7,329 bases of DNA, from the NCBI GenBank assembly GCA_029259835.1, contig JAJDEL010000468.1:1-7329 (forward strand), in the 5' to 3' direction. This document shows positions 1-6,161 of the stretch, one piece after another. Under the pieces are notes generated by a model, which was not told the origin of the DNA, searched no databases, and saw nothing but the letters and a program-made list of their open reading frames with translations. This stretch comes from Planctomicrobium sp. GTDB lineage: Bacteria; Planctomycetota; Planctomycetia; Planctomycetales; Planctomycetaceae. The first letter of the stretch is position 1, and each line of letters begins with the position of its first letter. Position numbers and translations under genes: made by a program.

Positions 1-1885
1 GTGTCGGCTGTTACACGTTGTCGAAGGCGGCGATTATGGCTATCAACGTTCTTATGGACCAGAAGCTCATCACCCATTCGTCGCCTGGAACGGTGAGCTG
101 CGCGGCACCTTACCGATGATTCACCCATCCGGTGAAGCTCCTTGCGGAGTGCAGCCTTTAGGTCGAGGCTTGCTGGTTCCGTCCTGGAGTGATCACCGGA
201 TCGACTTCTTTTTGCTCCGACAAAAAGGAGCAAGTTATGCCGCCGACCGGATTGCTCTCGTGCAAGGGAGTCGCTACTTCAGGCCAAGCTGCATTTCCAG
301 AAGTCAAACCGCGAATGGTTCAAAACAGATTTGGTATCTCTCGGACTGGGTCGATGGTCGCTATCAATCACATGGCTACGGACGACTTTGGAAGCTTGAA
401 ATCGATCTCGACAAAGCCAACTGGGTTGGTGATCTGGAATTGGAACCACGTACGTCTGAATCGAAATTGGTGGACGATCTTCGCAGTGGTAAATTCTCGT
501 CAGACACAAAATCATTATTAAAAATGTCTCAGCACCAAGATCCGTTTATCGCTCGCACTGCGTTGCTGCAACTTGCAAAAGAAACACCAAACTGGAAGCC
601 AACCGAGGTTTCCGCTTGGTCTGCGACAGACCGAATTCAAGCAGTGCTAGCGTTGAACGCGGCGAATGCTTCGCCTGAACCGTGGGTTAAGACACTTCTC
701 GCAGACGAAGGTGATGACGTTTTGTTCGAAACGTTGCGTTGGATCGCTGACAAGAATCTGAAAACGTATCTTTCTGATATTAAGAAAGTTCTGAATCGAA
801 GCGATCTAAGTTATTCCAATTTCGAAGCCGCAATCGCAACATTGAATACCTTGAACGGACAATCCGAAAACGGAGTTCGAAATCCGGAACTATTGCTCGC
901 TCGTGTTCAAGACGACCAAAGCGATCCTCAGTTGCGAGCGTTCGCATTACGAATGCTCCCGACGCAGCCTCGCTCTGCATCGAAAAAAGGAACCGCCCCC
1001 CCGGTCCGCAATTTCTCCAAGGGACTGACGCTTGAATTACTCCAACAACTCTTAAAGATCAACGATCCAACGTTGTCGCTTGAAGTTGTTCGAACATTGT
1101 CCGGCAATCCGATTGTTTCACAAAAATTACTGAGAGAAATCGCCATCGATTCTAGCCAGGATCCTCTATTACGTGCCGAAGCGGTCACAGGCTTGGCTGC
1201 CGTGGTCGAGCAAAACGCTGGCGTGCTACTCAAATTGGTGGAAGACAAAAAACGAATCGTTCGCGAGGAATCTTTGAGAAGTTTAAGGTCTGGAGAGCGT
1301 TCATCTAAACAAATCGATCTATTGAAAACGCTTGCTGATCGGTATCCCGAATCAAGCGATCTCTTCCAGGCGATCTTAACCCCGACCACATTGACCACTG
1401 GTCGCCCTCCTTCGGAGAAGACAGATGAATGGCTCAAACTGCTTGAAGCTGTGAAGTCTCCAGCCGACCCAGCAACTGGGAAGCGTATTTTTCATCACAC
1501 GCGAATTGCTCAATGCACGAATTGTCATCGTCACCATGGACGAGGTAACGTCGTCGGTCCTGACTTGAGTGCTGTCAGTCACGGTAAAGGCAAAACATGG
1601 CTTCTTCAATCAATATTAGAACCAAGTCGCGAGATGGCACCAGAGTATTTGCCTCGAACGGTGCTACTCAAAGATGGAACCGTATTCACCGGAATACGAT
1701 TACGGTCGTACACCAAAGAAACGATTCGAGATACCAATGGACAAAACCGAACTTTTGATCGGAATGAAATCGAATCGATGGTTGAGTCGACAGTCTCTTT
1801 CATGCCGGTCGGATTGACAAAGACATTAACCGTTCGAGAGATTCGTGATTTGCTCGCGTTCCTCGAGCAGGATCTGACACAGTAA
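1..1885 (+). CDS. PVC-type heme-binding (c-type cytochrome) dehydrogenase-like protein, 5'-truncated by window edge
   Basis: The frame is open from base 2 to the TAA at 1883-1885, giving 627 visible residues. The ATG at 116 is internal, because the upstream codons read HVVEGGDYGYQ, matching the end of the beta-propeller of this family. Order of parts: propeller end (about residues 1-130, closing with a YLSDWVDG...GYGRLWKLEID stretch), HEAT-like helical repeats (about 150-430), then a C-terminal Pirellula/Verrucomicrobium-type heme domain (about 488-627). The heme-attachment motif CTNCH lies at bases 1514-1528 (residues 505-509) and is followed by GPDLSAVSHG and ILEPSREMAPEY, both typical of that domain. 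Such proteins are thought to be exported redox proteins that oxidise sugars or similar compounds and pass electrons to a heme; the substrate is unknown. The signal peptide and most of the propeller lie outside the window. The family assignment is strong; the reaction is not known. Confidence 0.9.
   Translation, partial: CRLLHVVEGGDYGYQRSYGPEAHHPFVAWNGELRGTLPMIHPSGEAPCGVQPLGRGLLVPSWSDHRIDFFLLRQKGASYAADRIALVQGSRYFRPSCISRSQTANGSKQIWYLSDWVDGRYQSHGYGRLWKLEIDLDKANWVGDLELEPRTSESKLVDDLRSGKFSSDTKSLLKMSQHQDPFIARTALLQLAKETPNWKPTEVSAWSATDRIQAVLALNAANASPEPWVKTLLADEGDDVLFETLRWIADKNLKTYLSDIKKVLNRSDLSYSNFEAAIATLNTLNGQSENGVRNPELLLARVQDDQSDPQLRAFALRMLPTQPRSASKKGTAPPVRNFSKGLTLELLQQLLKINDPTLSLEVVRTLSGNPIVSQKLLREIAIDSSQDPLLRAEAVTGLAAVVEQNAGVLLKLVEDKKRIVREESLRSLRSGERSSKQIDLLKTLADRYPESSDLFQAILTPTTLTTGRPPSEKTDEWLKLLEAVKSPADPATGKRIFHHTRIAQCTNCHRHHGRGNVVGPDLSAVSHGKGKTWLLQSILEPSREMAPEYLPRTVLLKDGTVFTGIRLRSYTKETIRDTNGQNRTFDRNEIESMVESTVSFMPVGLTKTLTVREIRDLLAFLEQDLTQ
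1514..1528 (+). other. c-type heme attachment motif CxxCH
   Basis: Codons TGC ACG AAT TGT CAT encode Cys-Thr-Asn-Cys-His, the single covalent heme site of the C-terminal domain. It is in frame with the surrounding coding region. A downstream Met in the FMPVG segment (about residue 600) is a candidate axial ligand, by inference only. Confidence 0.9.
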
Positions 1886-1935
1886 TCGCCCTGATGACTG
1901 ATCGTCGAATTATATTGTGATCAAAGTCCAACGTG

Positions 1936-1970
1936 GTGCTGGGTTACGCAAAAGGCTAACCCAGCCTACA
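1936..1970. repeat. REP-like palindrome (GTAG-type) in the gap between the heme protein and the ceramidase-like gene
   Basis: A perfect 9-bp inverted repeat, GCTGGGTTA at 1938-1946 and TAACCCAGC at 1957-1965, encloses a 10-base loop. Read on the minus strand it is preceded by GTAG (complement of 1966-1969, with one base shared at the boundary), then GCTGGGTTAGCC and GCGTAACCCAGC. This layout, a GTAG tetranucleotide next to a GGGTTA..TAACCC hairpin, resembles REP elements mobilised by RAYT (TnpA-REP) transposases. No T-run follows, so a classical intrinsic terminator is less likely. Only one copy lies in the window, so repeat status is inferred from form. Confidence 0.6.
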
Positions 1971-2002
1971 GCTATACTCACCTAAAGCCTGAAAGTGTTG
2001 TT

Positions 2003-3427
2003 ATGACGATAGAAAACATTTGTGACACGGAAATCAACCGTCGCCGGTTTCTTTCCACGAGCGCAGCCGCCGGGATCGCTGGGGCGCTGACGCCTACTTT
2101 TTCAGCCTCGCTCGCAACTGCTTCGAACAAGGCTGGATCGCTGCACATTGGGACATTTCGATTTGATGTCACTCCACCGATGGGGCACTCACTTTGTGGG
2201 GGTTGGATCAAACCTGTCCTCGGCGTAGACGATCCGCTGGAAGCAATCGGATACGTCATCCTCGGGGCGGGAAAACCAATTGTTGTTTGTGTTGTCGATT
2301 GGACTGGTCTGCTGAATTCAGCACATATTCAATGGCGACAAGCATTAGCAGAGGCGGCTGGAACAACTGCTGACCGTGTCACCGTTCATTGCGTGCATCA
2401 ACATAACGCTCCGTTTGCTTGCCTGGATGCGGAAGACATTATTCTGGAGCAAGGCGACCTCCCACATATTATCGAACGCGACTTCTACCGCCGCTGCCTC
2501 GATTCAGGGCAAAAGGCTGTTGAGAATGCAATCAAGCAAGCGACGTCGGTCACTCATGTTGCCTATGGGCAAGCCGAAGTTCAGAAGGTCGCTGGCAATC
2601 GCCGGATTATCGGCCTCAGTGGGAAAGTCATCTCACAGCGTGGGAGCAGTTCGAAAAGTGAAGTTCACCAACGACTCCCCGAAGGTTTGATCGACCCGAT
2701 GCTCAAAACCGTTGCGTTTTACAACGGAGACAAAAAAATCGTCGCCAGCCATTTCTATGCTTGTCATCCGATGAGTTACTACGGCGATGGTCAGGTCAGT
2801 TCCGATTTCTGCGGTCTCGCTCGCAAAGAGCGTCAAAAGCAAGAGCCGGATTGCACGCACTTGTACTTCAACGGCTGCGGAGGCAACATTGGAGCGGGAA
2901 AATACAACAACGGTTCAAAAGAAGCGCGCGTGCTCCTGACGCAACGCATGCTGAATGGGATGATTGAGTCGGAGAAAAAACTCGATCCACAGGCCATCGA
3001 GAATCTTCATTGGGAAACGCACGACGTCCTGCCGCCACTCAACCCGGCTTTCGATGAAGAAGTCTTAATGCGGCAAATCTCGGACAAGAAGCAACGCGTC
3101 GTTAGCCGAAATCGCCCCTCTTTCACCGTCACATTCATTCGTCGAATCAATGCGAAGATTCCAATCACGCTCAGTTCCCTACACGTCAACGATGCCTCGC
3201 TGTTGCATTTGCCTTCGGAGAGTTTCATTGAATACCAGTTACGTGCCCAAGCGACAACGCCGAATCGATTCGTCGCCTGCGCAGCCTACGGAGATGGTGG
3301 ACCGTGGTACATCCCGACTGCTGATGCCTATCCCCAAGGAGGCTATGCCGTCGGCGTCGCCTGGTGCGCTCCAGAGTTCGACCAAATGCTCTCCGGCGGA
3401 ATCCAGGACTTGCTCTCTCGGGCATAG
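2003..3427 (+). CDS. Tat-exported neutral/alkaline ceramidase-like hydrolase (N-terminal domain type)
   Basis: A 474-residue protein. It begins with a Tat signal: RRRFLS at residues 13-18, then an Ala/Gly-rich hydrophobic stretch to about residue 40, so it is probably exported folded. The rest resembles the neutral/alkaline non-lysosomal ceramidase N-terminal domain: RFDVTPP (53-59), a His cluster HCVHQHNAP (129-137) at the place of the zinc-binding THTHSGP motif, a second His in ACHPMSYY (H255), FNGCGGNIG (289-297) like the family's Gly-rich loop, LPSESF (403-408, with E406), and YIPTADAYPQGGYAV near the end. By analogy H132 or H134, H255, E406 and a Tyr near 443 would bind zinc. Canonical ceramidases are around 650 residues; this one lacks the C-terminal Ig-like domain. 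Planctomycetes carry many such paralogs and the substrate is unknown; amide hydrolysis is inferred. The ATG at 2003 has no strong ribosome binding site but places the Tat motif correctly. Confidence 0.85.
   Translation: MTIENICDTEINRRRFLSTSAAAGIAGALTPTFSASLATASNKAGSLHIGTFRFDVTPPMGHSLCGGWIKPVLGVDDPLEAIGYVILGAGKPIVVCVVDWTGLLNSAHIQWRQALAEAAGTTADRVTVHCVHQHNAPFACLDAEDIILEQGDLPHIIERDFYRRCLDSGQKAVENAIKQATSVTHVAYGQAEVQKVAGNRRIIGLSGKVISQRGSSSKSEVHQRLPEGLIDPMLKTVAFYNGDKKIVASHFYACHPMSYYGDGQVSSDFCGLARKERQKQEPDCTHLYFNGCGGNIGAGKYNNGSKEARVLLTQRMLNGMIESEKKLDPQAIENLHWETHDVLPPLNPAFDEEVLMRQISDKKQRVVSRNRPSFTVTFIRRINAKIPITLSSLHVNDASLLHLPSESFIEYQLRAQATTPNRFVACAAYGDGGPWYIPTADAYPQGGYAVGVAWCAPEFDQMLSGGIQDLLSRA
2039..2122 (+). 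other. Tat signal peptide region of the ceramidase-like protein
   Basis: Residues 13-40 of the protein contain the twin-arginine motif RRRFLS followed by a moderately hydrophobic Ala/Gly-rich segment, ending in a small-residue stretch (SLATAS) that could be a cleavage site. Export by Tat fits a metal cofactor loaded before transport. The exact cleavage point cannot be fixed by eye. Confidence 0.8.
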
Positions 3428-3507
3428 AATTCACAGTAAAACTTTGGCAATCTTCTGTGTGTAGCTCGCCCCACCAGGCATGACCTTTAAAAATTATTTC
3501 CTAGACA
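3428..3507. other. 80-base gap between the ceramidase-like and GH88 genes
   Basis: The gap holds a weak inverted repeat (CACAG at 3432-3436, CTGTG at 3455-3459) and an AT-rich run at about 3486-3500 just before the GH88 start. The AT-rich run could belong to a promoter, but I cannot name -35 and -10 boxes with confidence. No terminator with a T-run is visible, so read-through from the upstream gene is possible. Confidence 0.4.
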
Positions 3508-4908
3508 ATGATAGATATCAACTTCACATTAACTCCGCACGATCTGCTTCCGGGTCTTCGCAAAATGTGGGATGCTTCAGCGGAATGCTTGGAGCAAATT
3601 GAGAAAACCTGCTCACCGGAGCAAGGTTCTCCGGTCTTTACGATTGAAGGGAAGTACACCGCCCAAGGGTGGACGGAATGGACGCAGGGGTTCCAATTCG
3701 GTTCTGAAATACTGCAGTTCGATGCCACTGGCGAAGAGAAATTTCTTAATCGCGGACGTCGCAAGACGTTCGATTTAATGGCTCCGCATGTGAGCCACAT
3801 TGGAGTCCATGACCATGGCTTCAATAACATCAGCACCTACGGTGCATTGCGCCGGCTCATGCTGGAAAAGCGTATTCCATTCGATCAGCGAGAGCTTCAA
3901 TTCTACGAGTTGGCGCTGAAAACCAGTGGAGCCGTTCAGGCTTCACGTTGGAGCGATACCTTCGAAGGGGATGGTTACATCTATTCCTTCAATGGTCCGC
4001 AGTCTCTGTTTTGCGATACAATCCGATCTCTGCGTTCACTCGCCATGGCGCACCACTTACAGCATTGTTTGATGGGAGAGAATGACGAGCCGATTTCGTT
4101 ACTGGATCGGTTGTTGATGCACGCGCGAACGACGGCGCAAACAAATGTCTTCTACGGTGAAGATCGAGACATCTACGACGTGCGAGGCCGGGTGGCACAT
4201 GAGAGTCTGTTCAACTTAAATGATGGACGCTATCGCTGCCCAAGCACGCAACAAGGGTACAGTCCTTTTTCGACCTGGACGCGTGGCGCTGCCTGGATTA
4301 TCGCAGGGTATCCCGAACAGATTGAATTCCTGCGAACAGTTCCAGATGCAGACCTGGAATGGATCGGTGGAAGGAGCCACGTCGAAGGATTTATGCTCGA
4401 AGCGGCGTGTGCTGCGTGTGATTACTTCATCTCAGAGACTCCCACAGACGGAGTCCCTTACTGGGATACCGGAGCGCCAAGTTTGCCAAACATGGGTGAT
4501 TATCGCGACCGACCCTCTAATCCGTTTAACGATCATGAACCGGTCGATAGTTCTGCAGCGGCGATTGCTGTTCAAGGGTTTTTGCGGCTTGGTCGTCTGC
4601 TCGCATTGAATGGCGATGAAGCAGGCACACGCTATTTTCAGGCCGGACTGACAATTCTTTCCACGTTGCTACAAGAACCTTACTTGAGTTGTGATCCGGA
4701 GCATCAGGGATTGCTGTTGCACTCAATTTACCACCGACCGCGTGGCTGGGATCACATTCCGGAAGGACGAAACATCCCCAGTGGTGAATCCAGCATGTGG
4801 GGAGACTATCATCTGCGAGAAGTCGGTCTCCTTGTGCAACGGCTTGCGAACGACGAACCTTACTACACATTTTTTGGACCTCTCGAAATTTTAGAAACGA
4901 CACTATGA
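3508..4908 (+). CDS. Glycoside hydrolase family 88-like (unsaturated glucuronyl hydrolase)
   Basis: A 466-residue protein. The family removes 4,5-unsaturated uronic acid from the non-reducing end of oligosaccharides left by polysaccharide lyases, by hydrating the double bond. Visible hallmarks are VHDHGFNN (residues 100-107), matching the HDxGF motif with catalytic-type D102; FCDTIRSL (168-175), giving D170 at the place of the second catalytic Asp; STWTRGAAW (255-263), the family's WxRGQAW motif with Gln replaced by Ala; PYWDTGAP (317-324); DSSAAAIAVQG (347-357); and MWGDYHLREVGL (430-441). The D102-D170 spacing of 68 is close to the 61 of Bacillus UGL (D88, D149). There is no signal peptide, so it should be cytoplasmic. 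An in-frame TAG two codons upstream fixes ATG 3508 as the first possible ATG; there is no clear ribosome binding site. Its stop overlaps the next gene. Family call is firm; exact substrate (alginate-, glycosaminoglycan- or ulvan-type) is not readable. Confidence 0.87.
   Translation: MIDINFTLTPHDLLPGLRKMWDASAECLEQIEKTCSPEQGSPVFTIEGKYTAQGWTEWTQGFQFGSEILQFDATGEEKFLNRGRRKTFDLMAPHVSHIGVHDHGFNNISTYGALRRLMLEKRIPFDQRELQFYELALKTSGAVQASRWSDTFEGDGYIYSFNGPQSLFCDTIRSLRSLAMAHHLQHCLMGENDEPISLLDRLLMHARTTAQTNVFYGEDRDIYDVRGRVAHESLFNLNDGRYRCPSTQQGYSPFSTWTRGAAWIIAGYPEQIEFLRTVPDADLEWIGGRSHVEGFMLEAACAACDYFISETPTDGVPYWDTGAPSLPNMGDYRDRPSNPFNDHEPVDSSAAAIAVQGFLRLGRLLALNGDEAGTRYFQAGLTILSTLLQEPYLSCDPEHQGLLLHSIYHRPRGWDHIPEGRNIPSGESSMWGDYHLREVGLLVQRLANDEPYYTFFGPLEILETTL
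4905..4908 (+). other. ATGA stop/start overlap of the GH88 and PLP-enzyme genes
   Basis: The TGA of the GH88 gene (4906-4908) shares bases with the ATG of the PLP enzyme (4905-4907). Upstream of it there is no clear Shine-Dalgarno sequence, so translation of the second gene probably relies on re-initiation by ribosomes that finish the first. This ties the two products to a similar output. Confidence 0.85.
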
Positions 4909-6011
4909 CCGGACAGCATTTTTCAGAACTCGACACTCCATCGCTTTGCATCGACCTGACGATCATGGAAGCGAACATGCGCAGCATGATGGACTTTCTG
5001 CGTGGTCAGGGGAAGAATTGGCGACCGCATGTGAAGTGTCACAAGGTGCCTGCGATTGCGCAAATGCAAGTGGACTTAGGCGCGATCGGCGTCACTTCCG
5101 CGAAATCATCCGAAGCGGAAGTCTTTGTAGAGAACGGGATTCCGGATGTCTTGATCGCGAACATGATCATTGGCGAACAAAAGCTGCAACGCGTCGCGAA
5201 GATGTGCGGTCCGGGAGATCCGATTGTTGCTTGTGATCACTTTGTTCAGGCGGAAGCACTCTCGGATGTCTGTCGACAGAAAGGGGTTCGTAGTCGCGTT
5301 ATTATTGAAGTCGATCTAGGCCTCAACCGGGTCGGAGTTCGCCCCGGTCCCGATGCAATTGAACTTGCCCGTGGAATTGATCTACTGCCTGGCGTGCAAC
5401 TTGTTGGGATTATGGGATACGAAGGTCATCTGCTGACCGAAAAAGACGGGGACAAGAAGAAGAAACAAATCTGGACTGCTCTTTCACTGCTGGAAGAACT
5501 CCGAGACGAAATGCTTTCTGCTGGGATCTGCTGTGACATTGTCAGTGCTGGTGGCACCGGTTCGTATCAAATTACAGGAACTCATCCGGCCGTGACAGAA
5601 CTTCAAGCAGGAGGTGGAATTTTCGCTGACCCGTTTTATCTTGAAGAATGTGGTGTGACTGATTTGCAACCTGCGTTGCGTCTGCTGGCAACAGTCGTCA
5701 GTCGCGCCAGTTTGGATCGAGCAGTTCTCGATCTTGGACGGAAATCGGTACATCCGGACATCCACTTGCCATCAGTCATCGCCATGGCAAATGGGAAAGC
5801 GTTGGACGATGCGGAAGTGACGCAACTCAGCGCCGAGCATCTCACTTTAAAGCTCGGTAGCGAAGCTCAGAACCTGACGGTTGGCGACAAGGTCGTCCTC
5901 ATCCCTGGATACAGCGACCACACGACTGTGCTGCAGAACGAGTGCGTCGTTCTTCGAGACAATAAAGTCGAACTCACCTGGCCCATCGCCGCACGCGGAA
6001 AACTTCAGTAA
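4905..6011 (+). CDS. DSD1-family PLP-dependent enzyme (D-threonine aldolase / D-serine dehydratase-like)
   Basis: A 368-residue protein of the alanine-racemase-like barrel (fold type III) family. ELDTPSLCIDL (8-18) is the usual N-terminal signature, and RPHVKCHK (40-47) holds the probable PLP lysine K44. EVDLGLNRVGVRPG (about 142-155) and SAGGTGSY (phosphate-binding loop) follow, then ELQAGGGIFAD and the C-terminal IPGYSDHTTV and ARGKLQ. I chose ATG 4905 over the further upstream ATG at 4797, because the latter adds 36 residues that only translate GH88 sequence in another frame, and ATG 4905 precedes the family signature. ATGA overlap with the GH88 stop indicates translational coupling. Relatives cleave D-threonine-type beta-hydroxy amino acids or deaminate D-serine; which applies is unclear. 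The HxC/HxD metal pair expected near the C-terminus is not obvious (H339 is followed by TT). Cytoplasmic; no signal peptide. Confidence 0.88.
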   Translation: MTGQHFSELDTPSLCIDLTIMEANMRSMMDFLRGQGKNWRPHVKCHKVPAIAQMQVDLGAIGVTSAKSSEAEVFVENGIPDVLIANMIIGEQKLQRVAKMCGPGDPIVACDHFVQAEALSDVCRQKGVRSRVIIEVDLGLNRVGVRPGPDAIELARGIDLLPGVQLVGIMGYEGHLLTEKDGDKKKKQIWTALSLLEELRDEMLSAGICCDIVSAGGTGSYQITGTHPAVTELQAGGGIFADPFYLEECGVTDLQPALRLLATVVSRASLDRAVLDLGRKSVHPDIHLPSVIAMANGKALDDAEVTQLSAEHLTLKLGSEAQNLTVGDKVVLIPGYSDHTTVLQNECVVLRDNKVELTWPIAARGKLQ

Positions 6012-6032
6012 GCGTTCATTTGAAATGAACGC
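6012..6032. terminator. Near-perfect palindrome directly after the PLP-enzyme stop
   Basis: GCGTTCATTT at 6012-6021 and AAATGAACGC at 6023-6032 form a 10-bp inverted repeat around one base; in RNA about 8 bp with a 5-base loop is realistic. It starts on the base after the stop codon. No U-run follows on the plus strand, so it may stabilise the 3' end or act as a weak or Rho-aided terminator. A protein-binding operator is a less likely reading. Confidence 0.5.
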
Positions 6033-6100
6033 CTAAGCAGGCACCCTCGACTTTCGTCTCTTTACTCCCTTGCCCCTCGAACCCTGTCCCCTTGCCCAAC
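6033..6100. other. C-rich, pyrimidine-rich intergenic stretch with a short direct repeat
   Basis: This non-coding stretch is strongly pyrimidine-biased on the plus strand. CCCTTGCCC occurs at 6067-6075 and again at 6089-6097, 22 bases apart. A C-rich, G-poor transcript just past an operon end resembles Rho-loading sequence, which is inference. No gene is visible. Confidence 0.45.
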
Positions 6101-6136
6101 AAAAAAGGCCGAGAGCAACTTCCGTTGCTCTCGACC
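6101..6136 (-). terminator. Strong intrinsic terminator for the minus-strand beta-helix gene
   Basis: On the minus strand a 13-bp stem (6124-6136 pairing with 6107-6119, with one T-G wobble) closes a GGAA tetraloop and is followed directly by six T (complement of 6101-6106). It begins 25 bases past the TAA at 6162-6164. Stem, stable GNRA-type loop and T-run make it a textbook Rho-independent terminator in that direction. On the plus strand the hairpin is not followed by a T-run, so it acts mainly one way. Confidence 0.9.
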
Positions 6137-6161
6137 TGTTTCAGGTTAAGTTGAATTTGGC

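Noticed and set aside
116..118. ATG as the start of the heme-binding protein
   Set aside because: The frame is open upstream to the window edge and the upstream codons encode conserved family sequence, so this Met is internal.
928..1437. 169-codon minus-strand open frame inside the heme-binding gene
   Set aside because: It lies wholly within a well-supported gene on the other strand, shows Ser/Arg/Leu-rich shadow composition and no recognisable motif.
1886..2002. Promoter for the ceramidase-like gene
   Set aside because: AT-rich hexamers are present near 1908-1922 but no convincing -35/-10 pair with proper spacing could be chosen.
4797..4904. Longer N-terminus for the PLP enzyme starting at the ATG at 4797
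   Set aside because: The extra 36 residues translate the GH88 coding sequence in another frame and do not resemble the family; the ATG at 4905 sits just before the family signature and overlaps the GH88 stop.
4526..4987. 153-codon minus-strand open frame across the GH88/PLP-enzyme junction
   Set aside because: It overlaps two firmly assigned genes and has no family features; it is a shadow frame.
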